In this document: one piece after another, positions 31,489-40,524 of the stretch
Layout: each line of letters opens with the position of its first letter
Numbering within the stretch: position 1 is the stretch's first letter
Origin: Diplonema papillatum
Taxonomy: Eukaryota; Euglenozoa; Diplonemea; Diplonemida; Diplonemidae
Length of the DNA stretch: 64,000 bases
NCBI GenBank assembly: GCA_030068145.1
Contig: JAPJBO010000910.1
Coordinates: 1-64,000 of the forward strand
Reading direction: 5' to 3'
Translations under genes and position numbers: made by a program
Notes under the pieces: generated by a model
Told to the model about the DNA's origin: nothing
Seen by the model: only the letters and a program-made list of their open reading frames with translations
Databases searched by the model: none

Positions 31489-31560
31489 TTTTTAGAGTGC
31501 ACGTTCGCTTAGGGATCCGGGGTTTTATAGTCTCCGGGTGACCGTAGTCATAAAGGTTCC
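31489..31560 (+). repeat. F5 hairpin element next to a splice acceptor
   Basis: TTTTTTAGAGTGCACGTTCG, then TATAGTCTCCGGGTGACC and CATAAAGGTTCCTTTAAGG. It starts about 25 bp from the kappa GST copy A 3' splice site, on the opposite strand, the same spacing as the F5 array beside exon 3 of the gene at 6702. Confidence 0.8.
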
Positions 31561-31667
31561 TTTAAGGTATAGTGTGTATATATCTTTGCTGCCTGTTGCC
31601 GACTATTCGACTTACTTTAGCGCGCACTCTTTTTTCCTATGTGCTTTGCCAAGTCCATGGCTCTTGT

Positions 31668-31762
31668 GACCGACACCGAGTTCACGTTCGCGATGAAAGC
31701 GATCTCGGGCCCCCCACGTGCATACATGTTTAGCAGGGGTTGTCATGTAGCCCGTATCGGTC
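31668..31762 (+). ncRNA. Candidate structured RNA element S1
   Basis: 95 nt. Outer stem GACCGA / TCGGTC; second stem CCGAG / CTCGG with an inner CGC/GCG hairpin; third stem TACATG / CATGTA closing the loop TTTAGCAGGGGTTGT. CCCCCC before the third stem can pair with GGGG in its loop. The same plan with compensating changes is seen at 32935 and 46411. Polypyrimidine precedes it. Confidence 0.5.
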
Positions 31763-31819
31763 TAGCGTCCTGGTAGTTGTTGCCTTGGCGGCAGTCTGGT
31801 TGTTATCTGTGTCGGTTTT

Positions 31820-32835
31820 TCAGTGTTAAAGTTCGCTTGAGATTCCGGGGGTTTAGGGTCTCCGTGGGACCGTTGTTAAATGGGTTCTAGCGTTATTTGT
31901 AGATTAGAAGGGTCGGTATTTTAAAGTCTCCGGTTGACCGTAGAGGCTTGGGTATGGAGGGGATTGAGAAAAGTGAGAGGGTTCTAGACTGTTTCTTGTA
32001 GTAAGCGGTCGGTTTTTTGAAGTCTCCGTTTGACTTGTGAGGCGAAGGGGAAGGGGGGGTTTTCCTTTTGTGCTGTTAGAGCAGTGTCTGGGCAGTGTGT
32101 TTTCATTCCTTTACGTACTTTGTGTCGCTTTTACTTTACTGTTTACTGCCACATGTGGTTGCGCATCCGTGTAACTTCGTTTTTAGAGTTAAAGTTCGCT
32201 TGAAATTCCGGGGTTTTAGGGTCTCCGTGTGACCGTAGAGGCTTGGGTATGGAGGGGATTGAGAAAAGTGAGAGGGTTCTAGACTGTTTCTTGTAGTAAG
32301 CGGTCGGTTTTTTGAAGTCTCCGTTTGACTTGTGAGGCGAAGGGGAAGGGGGGGTTTTCCTTTTGTGCTGTTAGAGCAGTGTCTGGGCAGTGTGTTTTCA
32401 TTCCTTTACGTACTTTGTGTCGCTTTTACTTTACTGTTTACTGCCACATGTGGTTGCGCATCCGTGTAACTTCGTTTTTAGAGTTAAAGTTCGCTTGAAA
32501 TTCCGGGGTTTTAGGGTCTCCGTGTGACCGTAGAGGCTTGGGTATGGAGGGGATTGAGAAAAGTGAGAGGGTTCTAGACTGTTTCTTGTAGTAAGCGGTC
32601 GGTTTTTTGAAGTCTCCGTTTGACTTGTGAGGCGAAGGGGAAGGGGGGGTTTTCCTTTTGTGCTGTTAGAGCAGTGTCTGGGCAGTGTGTTTTCATTCTT
32701 TTACGTACTTTGTGTCGCTTTTACTTTACTGTTTACTGCCACATGTGGTTGCGCATCCGTGTAACTTCGTTTTTAGAGTTAAAGTTCGCTTGAAATTCCG
32801 GGGTTTTAGGGTCTCCGTGTGACCGTTCATGAATG
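31820..32835 (+). repeat. 295-bp tandem array combining F1, F4 and F2 elements
   Basis: F2 cores at 31986, 32281 and 32576 are exactly 295 bp apart, and F1 cores (GGGTCTCCGTGTGACC) occur at about 32220, 32515 and 32812. Units are almost identical. The first unit starts with F1 plus F4 (31887-31960), and in later units the F4 5' half has been replaced by F1 joined at the hairpin. This suggests recombination between family members at the shared hairpin core. Confidence 0.9.
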
Positions 32836-32934
32836 GGTTCTCTTAGAGCAAGAAAGGGCTATGTGGTTACGGGTTGTATATTGCGTGCACGCTTTCGTTA
32901 TGGGTTATGGCTAGCCATGTCCGGGACTGTTTGT

Positions 32935-33028
32935 GACCGACACCAAGTACATTCCTTCGTGGAATGTAGTCTTGGGCCCCCCACGTTCTACAAGTTGAGC
33001 AGGGGTTGCCTTGTAGCCCGTATCGGTC
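32935..33028 (+). ncRNA. Candidate structured RNA element S2
   Basis: 94 nt. Outer stem GACCGA / TCGGTC; second stem CCAAG / CTTGG extended by a perfect TACATTCC / GGAATGTA hairpin; third stem CTACAAG / CTTGTAG around TTGAGCAGGGGTTGC. Compared with S1, stems differ at both partners (CCGAG/CTCGG against CCAAG/CTTGG). It lies downstream of the last F1 of the array, in the copy A intron. Confidence 0.55.
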
Positions 33029-33520
33029 TACGTGTCAACCCTGTAGCTTTCTACTTTGTTCTTTTACGGGGAGGGGTAACAGTAAGGGGGTACAGGGTAG
33101 GTAAAAGTAGCGGGACGGGTAAAAAGGTTCTTTTAGAGCAAGAAAGGGCTATGCGAGTGCGTGTTGTTTCTTTGAACCAGTGGTGTACGTTTTTCTAAGA
33201 ACAATTAATTGTAAACACGCAAGAGAACGCTGGCAGCAGAAGATTGGTCTGACGACCCATATTCACTTTCAGGCTAGTCCTCCTCGGCACGTACAAACAA
33301 ACCATCACGCCTATTATTCTTTCAAACAGGGCGGTCGTTCGCGGGAAGAGATGTGAAACGGGGGTTTGCCTAGAGGATTTTCGCAGTATTCTGCAGATGC
33401 TTTGAGCTACATTTGCCTTAACCGTACGATATTAGAGAAAACTCCCTCGCACTTCACCTGGGTCAAGTCCAGATCCTCCTTGGTGGGTGCGGGCATCTTG
33501 CGTTTCCTTTTTTTGTTTGT

Positions 33521-33585
33521 GCGCACTAGCGGAACTCACCTGCTTTCGTAAGCTTCGTGTAGTACGCTGCCAACTACTTTCCTGG
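33521..33585 (+). repeat. Dispersed repeat R4
   Basis: On the minus strand it begins about 33 bp after the kappa GST copy A 5' splice site and contains GCAGGTGAGTTCC. It could act as an alternative donor or pseudo-exon end. Confidence 0.7.
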
Positions 33586-33618
33586 TTGTTTGCAAAGTTC
33601 GGAGAAGTCAATGCACAC

Positions 33619-33792
33619 CTTCCGCGCGTTCATGCCGGGGGGCGTGTTCTTTGCGGCTTCCATGATGCCGCCTAAGGTCACGGGCTTCAGCTCCACGGGC
33701 ACACCCCACGTGCTCTCGTAGCGCACCAAGAGTTCGAATGCCAGCAGCGAATAGGCACTCACGGTATCGTAGTACATCGTGATCTTCGACAT
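33619..33792 (-). CDS. Kappa-class glutathione transferase (copy A), exon 1
   Basis: 58 codons, ATG at 33792, donor CGGAAG/GTGTGC at 33619. N-terminus MSKITMYYDTVSAYSLLAFE; the catalytic Ser12 is kept, but the following Pro of the usual SPYS motif is Ala (SAYS), unlike copy B. The rest (LKPVTLGGIMEAAKNTPPG) matches the GSTK substrate-binding loop. The intron position and phase are identical in the two genes, so duplication followed intron gain. Likely function is glutathione-dependent detoxification; the missing ARL tail suggests a location other than peroxisomes. Confidence 0.92.
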
Positions 33793-33819
33793 TTTCCCTC
33801 TTTGAACGGCAGTGCCGGG

Positions 33820-34110
33820 TTCGGTACCTGAATGCTCTCGTTTGTGGTTTCTGCTTCTGTGAGCCCGTCGGTATAATATTGTACTTGCTGGGGGAGGATA
33901 GAGAAACCCGGGCTTTCAAAGGTCTGGGTGCTGAAAGTCTGGGTACAGGCACTTGGGGGGTCAACATTGGAGGAAATTTGGCAAAAACTTTGCGGGACGG
34001 AAAGGAGCTACCCCTGGCATGCAACGGCACCTTTTCTACACTCGATATAGCCTAAAATCTGGCCCCCAAATGGCACTTCAGACTTCAGAAAAACCACTCC
34101 GCCAGAGGAA
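33820..34110 (-). repeat. Dispersed repeat upstream of GST copy A
   Basis: 33870-34095 is the inverted partner of 26112-26345. 33818-33835 (GGCAGTGCCGGGTTCGGTAC) resembles the region just upstream of copy B exon 1, so it may be a conserved promoter-proximal sequence. Confidence 0.65.
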
Positions 34111-35330
34111 TATCGCTAGAAACCAATGAGCCGGTCCGTCCCCCTTATCTCTTGAAACCGCATCGAAGTGCCTGCCGCTGTTTATCACAGTGAATCACGG
34201 TCCACCGCGGTCTATCACATCGAATTGCCCGGTGCTGTATTCTTCGGTCTACCACGGTCTATCAAAGAGGGGATGCTGAGGGTGCTGGTCTCCGGCTGAC
34301 CGTAGAGGCTTGGGTAGGGAGAAGGGTTGAAGGAGTTGAAAACGGTGAGAAGGTGCAGCTCGTTTCGGGTGGACACCGAACTTCTAAACCACAATAAACG
34401 CTAACAAACAATCTTGCGGATTGCCTCGAATGGGCTATGAACAGTACCCGCGCCAAGGAAAACGGCCGTCCGTACAAGCGTCGAAACTCCCTGACTTCTC
34501 GCGCCGAAGCAGAACGACCACACCCTACCACCAATCCCAAACACCCCCCAAACGCGTCAGGGGACCTCACAAGGTTTCACAACCGAGTGACGCACTTTTA
34601 GGGTCTGATTTCCACCGTGTGTTTCCACTCAGGACTATTTTCCCTGTTGTGTTTGTGTGTCTTGTCATGTACGCATGGTCTACCGTTCAACACGTGTTCG
34701 GTGGATACAGCAGTTGGGATCTCTTCGCTTCTTTGTCTGGCAGCTTTGTTGAGCATTTCCTTCCAAGCTGGCGTATGAAAAAAAGGGGATGTGAGGGGAG
34801 CACCAACAAAGGCCGCGGTTTGCCAAAGAAAAGAAGAGTCTTCTTTAAAATGGGGCTAGGGGTTGCTCGGCAAGTTCCTGCAGTTCCTCCCGCAGCGAGA
34901 TTCAAGACCCGACGACCAAGGAGAGAAGGAGGCGGACGCGACCCAGAGACCCGGGCTAAGTAGTCTAGCACCAGTGTTATGGGTTTTTCTTCGGAGGGGC
35001 CCACACACCCAAAGTTCGAGTTATATGCAGTTCCTCCCGCCCGGTACTTGTTTCGACGGAGGGTAGACGAGGGTGTTACAAGAACGTGCTTGCAAGGGAT
35101 ATGAGCTCCAACACCACCGGTCCCGTCTGCGCCGTGTTGCGGTCCTTTAAGCCACGGACACATACGGCGGACCGTCGTCAGCGTGGAACCTGAGTGTCTG
35201 CAGACAGGACAGCGGTGCGCGGCTAGACGGGGCGGGGAGAAACGACACAACTACGAAATGGGCATTTGAGCGCTTACGCCCGGCGCTGAACCCACACGGT
35301 GTAATCCAGCACCGGGGGGGAGGAGTTAAC
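34111..35330. other. Repeat mosaic, no supported gene
   Basis: 34262-34530 is a scrambled F4 with an inverted 3' half. 34620-34770 is R3, direct. 35070-35225 is R2, direct. 35230-35290 resembles R5. Remaining stretches have short frames only. Confidence 0.6.
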
Positions 35331-35374
35331 TAGCGTTTAGTGATTTAACCGTGCGGTCGAAGTCGGGCTGTGGG

Positions 35375-35625
35375 TACACCCGCAAATCCAGTGTGAATCC
35401 AGTGTGACGCCCGCCAATCCAGTGTGAAATGCAGCGGACACCCCGCATACACAGGTGCCACACCGGAGTTCACACTGGATTTGCGGGTGTGGCACACCCG
35501 CAAATCCAGTGTGAATGCAGTGTGATGCCCGCCAATCCAGTGTGAAATGCAGCGGACACCCCGCATACACAGGTGCCACACCGGAGTTCACACTGGATTT
35601 GCGGGTGTGGCACACCCGCAAAATG
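35375..35625. repeat. 118-bp tandem repeat containing a 47-bp palindrome
   Basis: Two units (period 118 bp) sharing GCATACACAGGTGCCACACC. Between them 35469-35515 is a palindrome with 23-nt arms (TTCACACTGGATTTGCGGG and complement) around one central base. Arms recur at the outer edges (35377 and 35587), so the block can be read as nested inverted repeats, like a small foldback element. Confidence 0.8.
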
Positions 35626-35812
35626 GACCGCGCGGGTTAACTCCCCCCCTAGCAGATGCGCCTTGCGTCTTGTGTGGCGTACCGAACATTGCCTCCTTTT
35701 CTGACGTTTCGGCTGACGGCCCCATCGAGTGATTCCTGCAAAAGCAGGTGCTTGGTCGAAAAAGACTGCAGGAGGACGCGGGTGGACGCTGACGTTGGTG
35801 AAAGGACTACAG

Positions 35813-36865
35813 CTATGTGGCTCCAGTGCAGAGGCAATGCTCAAGACACCGCCTGCGTGTTACGTTAGTGAAGGGATCTCCCGCTTCGATTCGCTCTCGC
35901 CCTCTATACGAAACCGTACAGCTTTCGGTGACGCCTGTGAAGGTCTCGCCTGTGGCCGCAAGTGTGCTTCTGCTGATGGTTGGCGATGCCGGTTGAACCC
36001 GGTGTGAACTTCGCTTTCTTCTTGTGTCTGCTTTACTTATGACTCGCATTCCACAGCTATCACAGCAGCGCTGGCCAGCGCATGCGGTGTGCAACACGCA
36101 GGAGATACGCACACGCCCACGACACAGCCTTCGGTGACTTCTGTGAAGGTCTCGCCTGTGGCCGCAAGTGGGCTTCTGCCGATGGACGGCGATGCCGGTT
36201 GAACGTGGAGCGAACTTTCTCGTTCTTCTTCTTCGTCTGCTTTCACTCACCACTCGTTGTATCACGGCACGCTGGCCCAGTGCATGCGATGTGCAACACG
36301 CAGGAGGTACAGGTACCCCACGCCCAAGACACCGCCTGCGGTGACGTTCGTGAAGAGCCTCCGCTTCTTCTGCTCGAACTCCGCGAAGAGCCCGAGCGGG
36401 ACGCTGACCAGCCGGAACACCAGCCGCACGGCCGCCCACAGCGCGTAGCTGCCGCAGCCGAGGATGGCCAGCGCGTGCGTGTTCGTGTCGAAGTGCTTCG
36501 GGTCCCCTATCTCGACGGCCCACTTCGTGTGCGCGGTCAGGGCAAGGGACACGAGGACCTTGCCACTGCAGGAGTTCGTGGGGCCTGGTGAAGGTCTCGT
36601 AAGTGTGTTCCCGCTGACGATGGACGGCGATGCCGGTTGAACATGGAATGGACTTCTCCTTCTTCTCCATCCACTCATCACTCGCATTCTACAGCTATCA
36701 CGGCACGCTGGCTCGGGGTACACATACGCCCCACCGCCTGCGGTGACACTTGTGAAGGTGGCCGCAAGTGGGCTTCTGCTGATGGACGGCGATGCCGGTT
36801 GAACCGGGTGTGAACTTTTCTTTCTTCTTCTTCTTCGTCTGCTTTCACTCACCACTCGCATTCTA
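35813..36865 (-). pseudogene. Reiterated 3' fragments of the adjacent membrane-protein gene
   Basis: 36262-36600 copies 36871-37200 of the neighbouring gene almost exactly (DPKHFDTNTHALAILG, AGGVLGVGYLYL). In addition four short copies of the stop-proximal segment plus 3' flank (GCGATGCCGGTTGAAC landmark) lie near 35940, 36150, 36600 and 36790. Frames are broken at the junctions. All are 3' of the intact gene and in the same orientation. Confidence 0.85.
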
Positions 36866-36870
36866 TTGTA

Positions 36871-38019
36871 TCACGGCACGCTGGCCCAGTGCAGGCGGTG
36901 TGCAACACGCAGGAGGTACAGGTACCCCACGCCCAAGACACCGCCTGCGGTGACGTTCGTGAAGAGCCTCCGCTTCTTCTGCTCGAACTCCGCGAAGAGC
37001 CCGAGCGGGACGCTGACCAGCCGGAACACCAGCCGCACGGCCGCCCACAGCGCGTAGCTGCCGCAGCCGAGGATGGCCAGCGCGTGCGTGTTCGTGTCGA
37101 AGTGCTTCGGGTCCCCTATCTCGACGGCCCACTTCGTGTGCGCGGTCAGGGCAAGGGACACGAGGACCTGCCACTGCAGGAGTAGCTCGTGCGGCCTGGT
37201 GAAGGTCTGCCGAGAGGCAGCAAGCGCGGCGACGCTGATGGACAGCGAAGCCGGCGCGCAGTGCAGGAGGGCTGCGGTTGCGCTCGGCGACGACCAGACA
37301 GCCAACAGGTGGCCCGCCAGGGTCGAAAACAGGCACGTGACCAGAGGGATCAGGACGTGCTTCCGCACCGCTAGGTCCGCAAACGGCCCGGAGCAGTACC
37401 CCAGCAGCAGGCACCCGCCCAAGGGCCCGAAGCCGTGCTCCCGGTTGTTCTCCGCGGAGCCGAGCGTGCCCCAGTACTTCGCGAAGTGCATCACGAAGGG
37501 CAGCGGGGCCAGGGTCGCCGCGACCCACGTCGGCAGCACCTTGCGCGCCTCCGGCGCCGCCCGCCACACTTCGGCGCCCAGCAGCAGCGCAGCACCCCCC
37601 ACGGCCACCTTCCCGTACACCTCGAGGAGCCACCGGGCCCCGGCCGCGTATCGGTTCGATCGCGGCTTTCTGCCCGTGAAAAGCTGGCAGCAGTAGTACA
37701 AGCAGCCGCAGGCGCCGGCTCCCGTGATCCAAGCCGCAAACGGGTGCGCCGCCGCCGTCGCGCCGCCGCTGCCACCGCCCGCGGCCGACACGGTCTGGTG
37801 CAGCCGGTCCTTGCCAGCCTGGTACGTGGCCTCCAGCCGTTGGCGGCCCGCCTGATACCCGGCCTCCACCCGCTGCCGTCCCGTACGATGCCCGGACTCC
37901 AGTCCCACCACGTCCCGCACCGTGTCCAACATCGTCTCCGAAGGCTGGTGGTCTGACTGAGCAGGGGCCGCCATCGTATCTACAGGAGGATGACCTTCTG
38001 CGTGGGTTGCGGTGGCCAT
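36871..38019 (-). CDS. Multi-pass membrane protein, Bax inhibitor-1 (TMBIM)-like
   Basis: 382 residues from ATG at 38019 (MATATHAEGHPPVDTM); the frame is open 21 codons further up to an upstream ATG at 38082. The N-terminal 100 residues are hydrophilic, with three imperfect 11-residue repeats (RQRVEAGYQAG, RQRLEATYQAG) that look amphipathic. The rest has about seven hydrophobic helices. Segments resembling BI-1: VYGKVAVGGAALLLGA, ENNREHGFGPLGGCLL followed by GYCSGPFADLA, and the C-terminal helix after EIGDPKHFDTNTHALAI. BI-1 proteins act in ER or mitochondrial membranes on calcium and stress signalling. The assignment is by remembered pattern; unrelated membrane protein is the alternative. 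No intron is seen. Tail FEQKKRRLFTN and LHWASVP. Confidence 0.6.
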   Translation of the reverse strand: MATATHAEGHPPVDTMAAPAQSDHQPSETMLDTVRDVVGLESGHRTGRQRVEAGYQAGRQRLEATYQAGKDRLHQTVSAAGGGSGGATAAAHPFAAWITGAGACGCLYYCCQLFTGRKPRSNRYAAGARWLLEVYGKVAVGGAALLLGAEVWRAAPEARKVLPTWVAATLAPLPFVMHFAKYWGTLGSAENNREHGFGPLGGCLLLGYCSGPFADLAVRKHVLIPLVTCLFSTLAGHLLAVWSSPSATAALLHCAPASLSISVAALAASRQTFTRPHELLLQWQVLVSLALTAHTKWAVEIGDPKHFDTNTHALAILGCGSYALWAAVRLVFRLVSVPLGLFAEFEQKKRRLFTNVTAGGVLGVGYLYLLRVAHRLHWASVP

Positions 38020-38165
38020 TTTCCCCTGTGTGTTCGTCTCTTTAGGTTTCTTTTCTTTTCCGGGATAACAAACTCCCAACACTGTTCCCCTGAATCCTGG
38101 TCGTGGGTCTTGTTGCTTTGTGTTTCGTGTTTCCGGAAGACAATAACTATGGCGCTTTTGTTTGT

Positions 38166-38226
38166 GCGCACTAGCTAGCGGAACTCACCTGCTTCGGTAA
38201 GTTTCATGTAGTACGCTGCCAACTAC
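38166..38226 (+). repeat. Dispersed repeat R4 upstream of the BI-1-like gene
   Basis: Copy of R4 with minus-strand GCAGGTGAGTTCCGC. It is followed by TAGTACCAACAATTCATTG, which also occurs at 6652 near exon 3 of the unrecognised gene. It could mark a 5' leader exon of the gene starting at 38019. Confidence 0.6.
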
Positions 38227-38601
38227 CGATTTCTAGTACCAACAATTCATTGTGAACACGAAAAAAAACGCTTCAGCGTTGCCTTTGAGGCGCCGCCGCC
38301 CCCGCTAACTAAGATTTTCCCCCCGCGGCCGGGTACGTGGCCTCCATCCGTTGGCGCCGGTCGCTTCCAGGGGTAGGTGAATTGGCTCAGTACGATGGCA
38401 GTCGTCTCTTTATGTGGTACACCTCTGAGTACGTCCAGCATGATAAGGACACACTAGTTGACACACAGGCTGGTAGTTACTCACTGACTAGTGGGCACAC
38501 TGGTGATAGTGACGCACTGACAAGTTGACACACAGGCTGTCGGGACGACACAGCAGTGCCCCAGGCTTGCCTGCTCGAAAACCCGACAGGAGGATCATCA
38601 C

Positions 38602-38860
38602 GACCTGACTCAACTACATCCTGTGGCGGGAGCAACAGTGCATTTCACGCTGCCCTTGGGGAAGTACGACGGAGAGAATTCGTGGAAAGGAGGCACTGAG
38701 AAGGAGAACTGGCGCATCTTGAGAGTCACTGTGACACTGACGTGATGCACGTTCGAAAGCGTGCCGCTGCCGCACCGGTACCCCAGCAGGAACGCCCCGA
38801 CAAGAGGGAAGAGACTTGCACGGGAGTGACACCCAACCCTATCTCTGCAGCCATGCAAGC
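38602..38860 (-). pseudogene. 3' fragment copy of the 39838-40476 gene
   Basis: Encodes a diverged version of its last 75 residues (FLLGYRCGSGTLSNVHHV, FSFSVPPFHEFSPSYFPKG). Divergence is greater than for most exon copies here, so this is an older duplication. Confidence 0.75.
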
Positions 38861-39179
38861 TGTGTACGATTCCATCGACCTGTACGAGGTCCCTGACTCA
38901 TCTACAGGACAAGTGGTCGTGTGGCGGGAACAATTGTGTGCATTGTCCTGTGTCTGGTCAACCGGGAGCGACCGTCAGAATCCCTTGCACCCAGCACAGG
39001 AAAAAGCCCACTTTGCAAGGTGCTTCTGCGGCATGAGCTTCTAATCCACCGGCATGACTCAACCGCGCCCCGGTCGTTTGTCGTCCCTGATACTGGACGG
39101 GGGAAATCGTCGACGGGTCTTTCTCCCCTATACCCGGCTTTGACGAGCGATGTGCACGTCAACACCGCAACGGACCTTC

Positions 39180-39372
39180 ACCAGGGTTTCCCCCGGCTTC
39201 GTCCTATCCAGGCATAGATGACCATCTTTCAGGTCCCCTTGTGTGATGAGCGCGTTCACCGCCGCTCGATAAAACGCGGGGCGGCATCGATCCTTTTCCA
39301 GAAGCTGTCCAGCGGGGGCAGTCCCGGCTACGCGCACTTGAAACAGTTTCGAATTAGGCGACAGGTACCCGA
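39180..39372 (-). CDS. Orphan exon candidate
   Basis: The open segment reads LFGYLSPNSKLFQVRVAGT, CRPAFYRAAVNALITQGD and CLDRTKPGETLVK, preceded by an acceptor-like CTGAAG and followed by a donor-like GAAG/GTCCGT at 39180. The composition looks like real protein, but no partner exon could be placed and no family is recognised. A second, weaker minus-strand open segment with a CPSCSG motif is at 39468-39707. Confidence 0.35.
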
Positions 39373-39837
39373 ACAAGGCTTCAGTCAGGGGAGTGAGAGA
39401 TGCTTGCGGGCCAAGCTCTGCAAACGACTAGCATCTACCGGTTCTTGAGGAGCCTCTGTAGACGAGTTCACCTCTCAACCGGGATTCGCAAGCACGGAAA
39501 ATGCGACTTGACGCTTAAGTTGCAGTCCCCGGGCGGCGAAGGCGAAAGAGCGAAAGGAACAACGGACTGCCTTGCTTGCAGAGGTTTGTTTGCGCCACTG
39601 CAACTTGGGCAAACCCGCTTCTGGCGGAGCCGGAGGCTTGACACCATGTCCCCAGTGGCGACCACTAAAGAATCAAACCAGGAAAAGTCAAAACCCTTTC
39701 GAGTCAATCAGGATTAGGCTGTGCTGCGTCCTCAAGGATTGACACGTCTTCAGCGCGGCGTGTGGGTTTGACACCCTAAGCCTCGCATCACGTGCTGGAC
39801 TCCTTGGTCCGTGTTTCGGTGTAGAAGATCGCCTCAA

Positions 39838-40476
39838 CTACATAATAAGTGGTCGTGTGGCGGGAACAACGGTGCGTTCCATGCTGCCTTTCGGAAGATA
39901 CGACGGAGGAAGCTCGTAGAACGGAGGCACTGAGAAGGAGAATCGGTGCGCCTTGAGGGTCACCGTGACGAGATGCACGTTCGAAAGCGTGCCGCCGCCG
40001 TACCAAGCCGCCGGGTATCCCAGCAGGAACGCGACGACCGGACACCGCAAGCGGGAAGGGACTTGTACGGGAGTGGCATCCGACGCCACTGAACCCGGGT
40101 TGTCAGCGATGCGAGCCGCGGCGTCTGCCATGGCTTTGTGCACTTTGTCCCTTGCCTGGTCGACTAAGGGAGTGCCGAACGAGGAGACGAGGAAGAGCTC
40201 GGGGTAATCGGCCGCAGCGAGTCTCTGCTTGTTGACGAAAATCGGGGCCAGTTCCGCTCCGTTCACGACGACCAACGCGACAGCGGCAGAGTCGTCTGCG
40301 TTGCGCAGGACGGCAGCCTTGACGGCCGCCCACGCGGGCAAGTCCCGGTACACGTTGTCCATCTGGAACCCCGTCCGCGGCCCGCCGGGAGCGACCGCCA
40401 GAATCCCCTGCACCACTTCCAGCGCGGTCTCGTCACTGATCCGCCCGAGCAACGCTTTCACGCGGTTTACCGCCAT
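39838..40476 (-). CDS. Conserved-looking protein of unknown function, 212 residues
   Basis: ATG at 40476 (MAVNRVKALLGRISDETA). Features: LAVAPGGPRTGFQMDNVYRD, ALVVVNGAELAPIF, LFLVSSFGTPLVDQARD and C-terminal FLLGYPAAWYGGGTLSNV with FSFSVPPFYELPPSYLPKG. The Gly-Tyr-Pro region and FSFSVP pattern vaguely recall the UPF0739/C1orf74 (DUF4504) group, but I am not confident. No transmembrane helices or targeting signal. The first 78 codons and their upstream DNA are repeated three times upstream, and the C-terminal part is copied at 38602-38860. It appears to be a single exon. Confidence 0.65.
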   Translation of the reverse strand: MAVNRVKALLGRISDETALEVVQGILAVAPGGPRTGFQMDNVYRDLPAWAAVKAAVLRNADDSAAVALVVVNGAELAPIFVNKQRLAAADYPELFLVSSFGTPLVDQARDKVHKAMADAAARIADNPGSVASDATPVQVPSRLRCPVVAFLLGYPAAWYGGGTLSNVHLVTVTLKAHRFSFSVPPFYELPPSYLPKGSMERTVVPATRPLIM

Positions 40477-40524
40477 GTGAGGGGCGGGCGAGGAACTGCC
40501 CCACGTCCCCCACCTTTTGTACAG

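Noticed and set aside
30628..31512. 294-codon plus-strand frame
   Set aside because: Antisense of kappa GST exon 2 and its partial copies.
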